Assembly (NCBI RefSeq): GCF_015832195.1
Contig: NC_052027.1
Location: 8,118,149-8,182,148, forward strand
Direction of reading: 5' to 3'
Source: Motacilla alba alba
Taxonomy: Eukaryota > Chordata > Aves > Passeriformes > Motacillidae
Length of the DNA stretch: 64,000 nucleotides
Part shown: one piece after another, positions 53,806-64,000 of the stretch
How the letters are laid out: each line of letters opens with the position of its first letter
Position numbering within the stretch: position 1 is the stretch's first letter
Position numbers and translations under genes: made by a program
The notes under the pieces: generated by a model
Databases searched by the model: none
What the model was told of the DNA's origin: nothing
Seen by the model: the letters and a program-made list of their open reading frames with translations, nothing else

Positions 53806-53970
53806 AAACCCATCTGAACTCCATAGAGGAGGGCAGAAATTAGGCAGAAGACTGTTTTTGTCTTGCAACATGTGATGTAGGATGGCATTACCCCATTGCA
53901 AAGCTGACAAGAAAGGCTGTCCTGGAACATGCAGCTTGTAGACAGAATCTTGTAATATCCAAGAACAGCT

Positions 53971-54500
53971 GAATCATGGGATCAACAAATGGTTTGGCCT
54001 GGAAGGCACCTTTAAAGATCATCCAATTCTGACCCCCTTCATGGGCAGGAGCACCTTCCACTAGACCAGGTTGCTCCAAGTCCTGTCCAACCTGGCCTTG
54101 AACACTTCCAGAGGTCGGGCATCTACAGCTTGTGTGGGCAATCTGTACCAGGGCCTCCCCAGATTCTCTCTCAAGGAGAGACTTTCTTCTTCCTCTCTGA
54201 TGTAAATCCAGCCTCTTGGAGTTTAAAGCCATTAGCCCTTGTCCCATGACTCCATGCCCATGTATGAAGTGCCTCTCTCTCTCTACCTCTCTTGTGGCCC
54301 CCTTCAAGTACTGCAAGGTGCTGTAAGGTCTCCCCAGAGCCCTCTTTCCTCCAGGCTGACTCTAGAGCAGAGGTGCTCCAGCCTCCTCTGGACCCACTCC
54401 AACAGGTCCATGTCCTTCTTATGTTGGGGGCCCCAGAGGTGGATGCAGTGCTCCAGGTGGGACCTTATGGGAGCTGAATAGAGGGGAGAAGGAAAGACTC
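53971..54500 (-). mobile_element. CR1 LINE 3' end (reverse-transcriptase C-terminus plus 3' UTR)
   Basis: Read on the minus strand from about 54500, the translation gives SPLYSAP, then RSHLEHCIHLWGPQHKKDMD, LLEWVQRR, LEHL, and SLEERGLWGDL, the C-terminal end of CR1 ORF2. The frame then slips near 54310 and continues YLKGATREVERE and the usual tail. The plus strand carries the hallmark antisense CR1 words CCACTAGACCAGGTTGCTCC and AACCTGGCCTTGAACAC. The 3' terminus at 53971-53990 (GAATCATGGGATCA) matches decayed CR1 terminal octamers. The copy is 5' truncated, as is typical of CR1, and frameshifted. It lacks a short piece between VQRR and LEHL compared with the usual sequence, and is inactive. 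Confidence 0.95.
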
Positions 54501-57500
54501 TTCTAAAAGCTTGGAGTTTCAGAAGGGGATTGATACCTTGCACCATGCATTTGGTTTGAACAATTTTAAGCTGACATTGATGAAGAATCCAAAGCTTCCA
54601 TAATAAAATAATGGGGAGGATGAAATAAAAGATTTAATCATTCCTGTAGTTGCTGAAGTTATTTGGTTAGTGTATTTTGCCATATTTAACTTGGAACTTA
54701 GATTAAAACTGAACTACATCCCTATAAACATAACACTACATATCCCAGTCATAGTCTCTATCAATAAAATACCAAAGAGTTTTCAGCTGGAAGACATTCC
54801 CGGGTTTTGCCATGTTTTTAGAGCAGATACAAATGCACAGATTGCTGCTGATTTAAAGCATGTGGAAAAAGCCCATGGAGATTTATATTTCTTTCATGAT
54901 TGAATGCTGGTACTTGGTGTTATGTGGAAAAGCAGTCACTTGGTTTAATAGTTGCACAGCTGGTGTTATCTGAAAAATAATCATTATGATAGAAAGCACA
55001 CATTTTTCATGTTTTTTGTCAGGTCTGTCAGAATATGTTCTGTGCTAAGTCTACACACTCCATCTGACATTCCTAAAATTAATATATTAACATAAAATAC
55101 TTTTAAGAATGTCAGTTATAAAATGTGACTGTAATTGAAACATAACAGAGTATGGCTGTGTGAAACAAAGCAATTTGCAGGACCCATAAAGTGAGAAAGT
55201 CACTGTGATCCGTGTTTAGAAACAACATAACATTATTGTCTGGGAAGCAAGTGACAAATTGCAAGAATTAAAATTATGCATAACCAGTTCAGCTTGGTAA
55301 TATGCACTGATTTGAACATCTTTAAATTACAGCAAATATGAAAATATTAATTTGAAATACGAAACAGCCTGATTACAAAATCTGGATTTCTCTTTGCTTC
55401 TCTGTACCTTATCAGGGCTTTTCAGCAAGCGAGGAGAGGCAGATCAATTCAGGCTGTAAATGAGCACATGATGTCACTTGTGAGGGGCTGGGGACTTGCT
55501 GGATGTCCATTATTTCTGTCTTTGGTAACTGGACAGCTGAACTTTTTATCTTCTCACTGCCAGAGGCACGGGTCAGCCTGTGAAAAAGAAGCTTATTTAC
55601 CCAGTCTTCTCTGTTTTTTATATGTTAATGGACAAACCACTAACACATAATTCTGTCCCATGTGGACTCCAGCAACAGGAGGAAGGATAAGGAGGGGATA
55701 GAGAGTGAATGCAAAATGATCTGCAGTGCCACAAGTTATAGGGAGCTCCTCCTCTTGTCACTTTGTCAAATGGCAGAGGTTTAATCTCTCAAAAAAAGGG
55801 ATTGTGTGAGCTCCAGAAGGAAATGTTTCTAGTTCTGAATTTGAATTATCTCCTTTTAAACTCGTGAATGGAATGTGAGTGGCCCCATGCTGGATTGAAA
55901 CTCCTCACTGCTACAGATGATTCTGTGCCAGGAGGGAAAGCTGGTGAGTTAAGTTCCATGTGCTGGTGCCTTTTCCTTGACTATTCCACATGTGCAGTTC
56001 CTACAGGAAACTGAAGGTCTTGTGGAGGAAGAGGTTCTGTAATGGAAGAAGTAGCACACTAATTCTGTACTCAGAAAGACTTGTAGAATTTACCTGAAGC
56101 ATAAACCTTAATGTGTAAATGATATTGAATGTAATCTGTTGCTATCAGAAAATCCAAAGATTTGACTTAGGAAAACTCATAATATTTATATTGCTTGCTT
56201 TTACATTGCCATGACATTTTAAAACTCTTCACAGTATTTAAAAGCTTAACCCCACACTAAAGAGGTTTCTCTTTTTTTGCCATGAATATTTCATACCAAA
56301 GAAGAATACAGTAAGCTCAATTCAAATAGAAAAATTCAGGATTTGCATGGACGTGCTCCAGCATACGTTATTGTTCTAGTTTGCTGCTTCAGGAAAAATC
56401 CTATAGAAAATTCACCTTTCCTGACATTAGTAGAACTTTCCAGGCACTCATAGCCAGGGTTCATTTGATGAAGCAGCAATGACTACCCACTTTTAGTTTT
56501 CATACAGGTAGCAAATATAAGGATAATAGCAGAAAATATGACCTGCAAGTCACAAGAGTGTCAGCAATCCTCAGTTCCCCACAGTGCAGGCAGAAAAGAA
56601 AAAGTGTTTATGATCCAAAATGGAAGAAATCTTGAATATGTCCTTAATACTGAAGACAAATGCACTTACTCAAATATTGCATTCAAGAAGTTCAGTTCAC
56701 AGAGATGGCTCTTTTATTTTAGTGATTGAGTGTTTCTTTATAAAGATAAAAAGTGTTCTGCCCTACTGAAAGAGTGAGGTTCAGTTGCCGTGGTGGCTTT
56801 GAAATGGGTAGTAAAAGGCTGTTTGTTTGCAAATATAACTGTCTCCTCTCCCTCTGCCCTTGCTGCAATACTTGGCAATTTCCAAAGTGAATCTTGAGCT
56901 AATTGCTGATATTGCATTAGTGGTTTTTTTCACCATGTCTAGTTCACCCTCAGAAACACAATGGACACAAAAGGAAATGAATTGAAACAGAAGGAAAGTC
57001 CATCACAATGAATTCTGATCTGTTTAAGCAGCACTTATTAGCAGTGTTCACCCCTATTCTGCTGTTTTCATTAATTAGCCTTTTCATGGCAATTTTCAGT
57101 GCCCTTCACACCCATTTTTGTCAGTCTTAATTGAAGACACCAAGTCATGATGAGCAACTGCTCTGACAGAAGGAGCTGCTCTGGTCCAACAAGGGAAACA
57201 CTGTGGTTGTGTTTGTCACTAATTGTCATCTCTACTTGTTGGTGAGGGGGATGAATTGGCTGCCACTTAAATGGGCTGCACTGTGTCAGGTCCTCCTGTA
57301 GCACAGGACTATTGCTGTGAACTCCAAAAACGAGCCTGAAGGAGCTGATCCCAAGCAAATGCGTGTTAAAAGTGCTGAGTTACAGTAGAGACACCAAGGT
57401 AAAAGACCCCATGTTTAAATAAATGGATAGTTTTGAACAGCTGCCTCATTCCTGTATTAATTTTAGTGCTCGTGTTTTAAAGCATTCTTATTTCTTGTTT

Positions 57501-58284
57501 TTGCAACACAGCAATATCCTGCTGTGTGCGGATCTATCCAAAATATTGCAATTAGTCAAGAGAAGTCTGACTTGTTTCTGAAAAGAGACTTGTAAATCTA
57601 ATGTGCTGTTTTTTCTTTGCAGTTAGAAATTTACTTAATACTATTCTGGTGACACAATGAAGTGCATGCTCATTCTTAGTTTTTCAGTAAAATCTCAAGC
57701 AAGCATATTTTGTTCCTCTATTTTCACGACACAGGAATTTAAATACCTGGAAAATAAAGACTCAGTGTTGTTGTTGTTTCATATCATAAACAATAGGCAT
57801 CAGGAAGAAAACAGGGTAGAAAACGACTTTGTCATTTTAAAATGAGGTGATCCCTACTATTGTGTGTTCTGGCTGTGGTTTCACATACAGAATTCTTCTA
57901 GAATTTTCCAGGAATATTAAGGATGAGCCCATGCTTCCCACCTTCCCAGTTGTTCAGCCAGCATGGATCCAGCTGGAAAGTTGCCTTTGCTTTTATCTGC
58001 AGGAATATTGGTGATTACACTTCCTGTGACACGAAGCAGGAGTAAGGATGTCCCCTTGCTGCCTGCTTGGCGCGGCAGGGATGGGCTTCCCTCTCCTCCA
58101 TCCCATCCAGGACCTCAGGCCTCCCTTTGATCCTGACACTGGGCTTTGCACTAAAGCCTTTAATGCTTTTGAAGTGAAAGCTCTTCTCTCCCTCTGTGTT
58201 TGGGGCCTAGCACACACTAAAGAAAGAGCAGAATTTTGCCCTTTTATGTTTATATGATGGATTTTGTCTTTATAGATCCCAAAT
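54501..58284. other. Gene-free AT-rich stretch
   Basis: No gene is recognised. The block 55080-55380 is AT-rich but non-repetitive and could be a conserved non-coding element. Slightly GC-richer sequence lies at about 58040-58140. No repeats beyond short simple runs are noted. Confidence 0.65.
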
Positions 58285-58440
58285 CACTTCACAAAATTTG
58301 TAGGCTGCAAAGAGACCTTGAGAGTTTATCCAGTTTATCCCTCTGCCAAAAGGGAGCCCAAATTATACCTGATTGATTCTTGGCCAACTTAAACTTTTGC
58401 AATATTTCTAGGATTCTTATCACTGGACAATTACAGTTCT
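58285..58440 (-). mobile_element. Probable ancient CR1/L3-type LINE 3' remnant
   Basis: The plus-strand text GAGACCTTGAGAG-TTATCCAG-TTATCCCTCTGCC-AAAGG (about 58313-58350) closely follows the antisense 3' UTR pattern of older CR1/L3 families (a GGACCTTGAGAGGTCATCTAGTC-like motif, then CCCTGCC). Downstream, weaker similarity to the rest of that region may run to about 58440. It is much more diverged than the other two CR1 copies. Recognition is by memory of the family pattern and is uncertain. Confidence 0.5.
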
Positions 58441-59010
58441 TTTCAAATCGGAGTGCTTTTTTGTTTGATTGCTTTTAATTTCTTCTGCATTTTGGTGAGG
58501 ATATTTTTTATAAGGATCATCTCTCTACTCTCTTTACTGGTTTGGGAATTGAAGCTCTGGATTAGAATCAAAGAGAATTATGTACTCAGATTTATTTTAA
58601 TAAGTAGTTGTTTTTCAGTAAGTGGGGTTACTCAAATATGATGTAAGTCAATCCAAAGTTTGTATGCTTGGTTGGACAAGAGTTTAATATCCAATATTTA
58701 TTTTTTTTCTATGCTAATAAAATTTTTAGTTGTTTATTATTAACTGTATATTATTTTCAACGTTTTCTGGTGTCACTATGTATATAACATTATTATCTAT
58801 TATCAAAGAAGGTCACTGGATCTGTTCAGACTAATCTGTCCTGAGTATTGTAAAAAGGTTTCAGATTGTTTTGGGGTTATGTGTTTCTTGTTTCACATGC
58901 AATAGTTTATTTCTTTTTCATAAAATATGGGGGATTGAAAACACAGATTGATTTCCAGGCCTATTTAGTTATGGGTATTGATCCGGTTCTAAGTTTGAAA
59001 GGAAAAGTGC

Positions 59011-59059
59011 TTTGGATAAAGAACCTTATATAGAAGTTTTGGATAAAGAACCTTATATA
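59011..59059. repeat. Two-copy 27-bp-period tandem repeat
   Basis: TTTGGATAAAGAACCTTATA is present at 59011 and again at 59038; the perfect match covers 22 bases including the following TA. A recent tandem duplication. Confidence 0.85.
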
Positions 59060-60293
59060 ATAACAGCCATGGCCATGAGAGCCTCATTTCTCCTTATCCT
59101 GCTGCTGTATTAGTCCTGAAGACAGTACAAGGATCTTGTAAACCCCCATTATTGAAATACAGCTTCTGCTTTGGTTTATCTTGCTAAATACTATGATTTA
59201 TGCTTTAATATTTTGGAATATAGTCAGAAGATTTTCAACTTAAAACAGTTTTACATTAATAAAATATATTTTATCCACCTGCTATGTAGAAATGTATTTT
59301 ATATATTCCTGAATTGCTTGATAAATATGCATGGTGAGAGAAATTTGGTTTGGAAGCAATGTGATAGGAATAACTTGCCTGTTTCCAAACACAAAAGATG
59401 AAACCTTTAAGGGATGTGTGTGTGTTGAAAGGGACTGGTGGGTGCTAAACACAGCCCTCTGATGTGAAAGCAGTTTTGGGCTCGTGGGACTGCCAGCCAT
59501 CCCTCAGGAGGACCAGGCAGGACTGATGGTTTTCTGTGGGAAGCTCAGCTGGAGCCAGAGGTGCTCCATGGAGCCTCCAGAGCCGGGGCACCGCAGAGGG
59601 TCTGGGGCTGGGCAGGTGAACTGGGCATCCCAGAGGTGCAGAGACAGAGCTTCCTGCTTTATTGGCTTGCACCGGTGTGTACCTGGGTATGTCTGCACTG
59701 GAATTCCCCAGGAAGCCAAGAGAAAACTCTCAGATAATAAGGGAAGTGCAGTTGCAAGGCAGAGCAGAGATAGAGATTGGGTAGGGATCAGACCCAGCTG
59801 GAAAGACCAAGTTGGAAACCGCTTTGGTTTTTTTTCTTTTCCAGTAAGTTTTTTATGTTGTAGCAGAAGAACACTTGATTTATATCACTGGGGTTTTTTT
59901 GTCCTCCTGGGAACACGACATCACTGTTACATTGGCTGACTCCTTTGCTGAGGATATAAAAAGATCCAGTCTCAAATGTACACCTGTGCATGTGCAGCTG
60001 AATGAGCGAGGAGTTCATTCTGCATGTTACAGCAACCCAAGAAATTAATTATCATGTGTTCAGCCTTACTCCAAAACATGAGCTGAACATAAAAGCTTTA
60101 TCTATTCATAGCAGTGAAGAGAATCTGAGCTAGATTAATTTTGGGACTGTATGAGTGTGGAATTGTGTGGTTGTAGGATGGTGTAGAGAAAGGGAGCAAA
60201 CCTTTTCAACCTTTTGTGGAAGATTTTTTTGAGCCAGCCAAGCCTAGCATTAGATTATCACAACACTTTTTAGTGTATGACAGTGGGGGTTTT

Positions 60294-60309
60294 CTCTTTC
60301 TCTCTCTCT

Positions 60310-60342
<33 letters not shown>
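60294..60342. repeat. (CT)n followed by T30
   Basis: A pyrimidine-only tract: TCTCTTTC, (TC)6-7, then a run of 30 T ending at 60342. All-pyrimidine tracts can form triplex structures. No retroposon body is recognised beside it. Confidence 0.92.
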
Positions 60343-60344
<2 letters not shown>

Positions 60345-63300
60345 ATAGGATCATAATTAGATATGAAAACATTACAATCAAAGCATTGTGTCCAAAGCTG
60401 CCAGGATTGTGCTGGGTTTTCATTTCATGCTTGTAGTTTATTGTAGCTGCCTTGGTTATATGCCAGGTTATCTGAACTGTTGCAAAAGCAAATGTTTTGG
60501 GCTATTCTAAGCACTTTGAGCTTTTTGAAGAGCAGTTTCCTTTTAGTGTGCTTAATTTGGTCATGGACCCCTGACCTGGGTTTTGAATGAAAGATCATTC
60601 AGGAGGGCTCTGCCACACTCCCAGTTTCTGTCCTCAGGGGTACTCTGGCACCCCTTTCTTCTCAGTGCATTTGTCTTGAAGAGCTTAAACCCAAATGGCA
60701 GTGCCTGATTTCAGCACCCACTTTGGAAATCTGAATGTACATTAAAAAGCAGTCTTAGTATAAGGACCACCAGCAGAGTTTTGAGAGTGTCTTAAATTAC
60801 CATCACGGCAGTTATGATTAATATATTTGTCTCTTTAGGGCTTTTGTGGCACTGATAATATTTGCTGTTCTCACTAAGTCTCGATTAAATGAGTGCCTGA
60901 GACTGACGGGCAGTTTGTCTGTAATGACAAGTGCTTTACTGTAGCAGAAAAGGATGAGCTGCCCCAGGGAGACATCACCACCCACTTGAGCGAGATCCAT
61001 GAAGGGTTTATGACCCGTTTGAATCCTGATTGAGCATCACTGTCTTGACCCTCAGGGAGCCAATTGTCTGGAATACTTGCTCTGTCAGTCTGAGCGATGT
61101 GCTCAGAATCCCTCTGAAACCTGTATGTCTTGATTGTGTGTAATGCACACAGTGAATTATCAAAATGGTATAAAAGATAGGGAAATATTTTGTCACTGGG
61201 TATCTGGGTGTCATTATTTAGAGAGCACGAAGTTTTACTTGCCAAGTAAAATGTACTGTGAGCTTAACCCTTTCAGGAATAAATTATTTCAGGTCTGGCA
61301 TTTAATGTATGAAGGGTTTCCTTTGAGGAAATGTGTCTGATAGGTGATTACTGAATAAAATTAAACTCCTTGAGGCAGAAAGTCTGGGCCTGGAGCTCTT
61401 GGGAAGCCTGGGGCCAAATCCAAATCCAATTGCAGGAATGGTCAGTGCCCCTCCATGGGAGCCCAGGTGGGCACAGGCTGGTCACAAGGTCTGGCAAGTA
61501 GAGCAGCTCTAAGTGAAACCAGGCTGGTGGGGACGCAGCACTTAGCACAGACATGGCTTCTGTGCTTCTTCTGGTCGTAAAGAAGGTTTTCTAACTCCAC
61601 AGCAAGAGTGGAGCTGGAATCCTGTCTCTGCAGTGAGGAGTGTTGGGAAGGGGCAGTTCAGGAGGGTGTTGCAGGTCCTTTTTCTCCTATTGGTGTCATT
61701 GGCCTTTGAAATCTTGAACGCTCTTGTACCAAACTCAGGAAGGTCAAGTCACAACCCCCTGTGGGACAGGAGAGGGGTGCTCCTAGTCACAAATAAACTG
61801 TGCTTCATCTGCTGGGCAGCCTTTAGACTGTGTGTATATGTAGTAGGGAAGAAGGAGATAGTTGACTGTTGCTGCAAAAATTTTAGAAGAAATAAAGCTT
61901 CACAAAAAAATCAAAACCAAAGCTCAAACAACAAGATCACCAAAAGAACCCTTCCTCCATTTTACCCTCATCCTGCAAAGGCAGAAAACAACACCCAGTA
62001 CCAGAAATGGGAGAAAAAAATCCTCCTTTGTTTTATAGTTAAGTGTTTCACAGCCAGCTAATCTTTATTATTATGGCTATTGAAGCAATTAAACAGATTA
62101 AACAGAATTAACTGTTGTTTTTCTACTAACATAAAGATGGTCTCTTAATCCCACATGCCCTTTTTTCTAAGTAAATTGTACTTTCATTCCTAATTCCAAG
62201 AAGATTGTGGTGGGGTATGTATTTTTATCTATGCAGGTACTGTTGCTGTTAGCAACATTTTTTAAAATGACCAACTAGCATATGTAACTAAAACCTTGTT
62301 AAAAAACTCATTAAATCTTAAAAATGGTTAGATAAATTAAAGGAAGTAGTAGCAGACTCCTGTATAACTCAGTACAAGAGAACATCAATATTGTTCATTG
62401 AACAGTCTATTCTTCTAATTTTAAAAGAACAACTATTTGTCATGGTTCCTGTCCTTGGGCTGGCAGTTATCTAATTAAATGCATATGAAATTCAAAAGCC
62501 TTTACTGAGGGACAGTAATTTTCCTTGGTTGTTTTTAAAGTCACCAAGAGGAAAGAAGAATTACATTGAACAGATAATGGATAAATTTCTCCATTGTGCA
62601 TTAAGGTCTTGCATTAACTAATCATCCCATGGTTATTAATCAATGTGTTATCTTATAATTTGAAATTAGAGGTTCCGTTCTCATTATTGCTGACTCCAGG
62701 TAATAATACTTCCAGTCCTTGATTACCATGACAGTCCAATGTACTGCCTTGCAAAATACCACAAAACTAATCAAAACCAGGCCAGATCTATCTATAAAGA
62801 GCATCTCCAGTGCATTATGTTTACATGACTCTTCAGCAGGGTATTTTTCAGTCCAGGCTTTCCAGAATGCCCTCTGTGCCATTTTCACATTGATGTGTGT
62901 CTGCCCCTTTTTCCATATCACCATCCAAATGGGATGTGCTGGTTTATATTTGATGGTATTGGAAGACAGAGACACTGCTGGAGGTTTTTGCTTAAAGGAG
63001 GTGATTCCCTCAGTCATGCCAGGATTATTCCAACGGGTGGATTGTTGCAGGTGCCCAGTAAGTACATGTGCAACATACAGAGAAAAGAGCATTTCAAAGT
63101 TGTGATTTCTGTACTAAATATAATGCAGTGTTCAAAGGAAGTTTGCAGACACAACCTAGCCCTGACTGCACCTTGTGAAGGTAGCCTGACAAATTAGAAG
63201 GCATAGCAATATGTAAATATATATATTTTAGCACAATTAGGCATATATTCTGGTGTTTCTGGAGACCTGTTTTTGACCACTGATTGTATATAAAGATGAA

Positions 63301-64000
63301 AACAAATTAAAGCAGGAGATATGAGGATGGATTCATGGGAAGGTTTTGTTACTTTCACCCCCTACAGTGGTTTCCTATTTCTTTACTTCTTCCCTAGGGT
63401 CAGAAATCCTCAGGCTTAGTGCACTTGAGGACCTTCTCTCCTATGGCTCATACTGAGGTTATGTTATTTAGAGAGAAAAATAGTCCCTGATTCTGTAATT
63501 GAAGCTTTTAAGGGCACGATACAGACGTTAAGATCTGACTATTCATGTGCAGCTGTGGAATTGGGATATTAGAACTAGATATTAGAATTGGAACAATCAA
63601 GTTAAACAAGTCTTGATCTGTACCACAATTATAGTGAACAATCCAGAGGGTGATGTTGGTTTCTTAACAGATTTGTGGTATTATGTAGTTTGAATTCAGC
63701 ATTAAAAAATACTGTAAAATGTTTCTCATCAAGGTCAAAGACAGTGCACTGTTTAAGGAGCAGAATGCTGCTTCTAACCCAAATTATCATTTAGTGAACT
63801 GCCAATAATGATCTCGGCTCAGGAATTTCCAGTATTGAACCCTTTTGATGGCAGAATAATGATGCTGTGAACAGACTCCTATTTCTGGTTTTGTCTACAT
63901 CAGTGTCATGTTCAAAAGCAGTTAAATAATTCTAATTTTTGGGCTTGTTGCTGTGTGAATGCACACTTTTGTTGCTTTTTTAAATACTGGAAAAAGGCAC

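Larger units (their letters stand above)
52762..53970. other. Gene-free stretch before the minus-strand CR1
   Basis: No gene is recognised. It holds T/TG-rich simple sequence (about 52920-52970), the second copy of the short repeat (53381-53420) and the GAGGTGTTTAA tandem (53751-53805). Confidence 0.7.
58441..64000. other. Gene-free stretch to the end of the window
   Basis: No gene is recognised. GC-richer patches at about 59450-59710 and 61370-61620 carry overlapping chance frames. The 62640-63105 region is open on both strands for 128-150 codons but matches no family I know. Candidate conserved AT-rich sequence lies at 62440-62670. The CT/T30 tract and the 27-bp tandem are listed separately. 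Confidence 0.65.

Noticed and set aside
59484..59939. 151-codon plus-strand open frame
   Set aside because: It begins in a GC-richer patch, has overlapping minus-strand frames, no recognisable domain, and runs through a T tract. Consistent with chance.
62640..63105. Long open frames on both strands (150 codons minus, 128 plus)
   Set aside because: Sequences of this base composition and length are expected to contain about one such frame by chance. Neither product has a recognisable domain or codon pattern, and both strands being open at once points to local composition.
1..64000. CRISPR arrays, bacterial operons, ribosome binding sites, insertion sequences, phage genes
   Set aside because: CR1 LINEs, microsatellites and CpG-poor gene-free sequence show a vertebrate nuclear genome; no regularly spaced repeat array or prokaryotic gene arrangement is present.
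1..64000. Endogenous retrovirus genes or LTRs
   Set aside because: I saw no reverse-transcriptase, protease or gag zinc-finger motifs outside the CR1 copies and no convincing paired LTRs. A solo LTR of an unfamiliar family could still be missed without a library search.
1..64000. CpG island or annotated promoter
   Set aside because: No dense CpG cluster was seen; GC-richer patches are CpG-poor, so no promoter is called.

Overview
The window reads as non-coding vertebrate nuclear DNA, most likely from a bird. It is AT-rich and CpG-poor, has no dense run of open frames, and its two recognisable transposable elements are CR1 LINEs of the type that dominates avian genomes (a crocodilian or turtle cannot be fully excluded). 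The longest open frames are about 150 codons. That is roughly what chance gives in 64 kb of this composition, and many are open on both strands at once. None matches a protein family I recognise except the pieces inside the CR1 elements. I call no functional protein-coding gene, tRNA, rRNA or small RNA gene. The window is either intergenic (a gene desert) or lies within a very large intron.

Layout. 1-24.8 kb is unique-looking AT-rich DNA with a few microsatellites, one striking 12-bp perfect hairpin (6299-6327) and short local tandem duplications. 24.9-28.4 kb holds two diverged copies of an unidentified ~98-bp sequence, 3.4 kb apart in the same orientation. 28.4-46.7 kb is again unique-looking, with several AT-rich blocks containing clustered homeodomain-type TAATTA sites (candidate conserved non-coding elements), a few GC-richer patches and one weak exon-like structure at 41428-41658. 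46.7-47.7 kb is a decayed plus-strand CR1 reverse-transcriptase fragment. A second short sequence pair links 50.79 kb and 53.38 kb. A 29-base C homopolymer sits at 52.73 kb. 53.97-54.50 kb is the 3' end of a minus-strand CR1, and 58.29-58.44 kb is probably a much older CR1/L3-like remnant. The remainder is unique-looking AT-rich sequence ending with a CT/T30 tract at 60.3 kb.

No set of genes works together here. If the window has a function, it most plausibly lies in distal regulatory elements, which sequence alone cannot confirm. I did not find a convincing new biological system. The best leads are the two intra-window repeat pairs, the hairpin, and the candidate conserved blocks.
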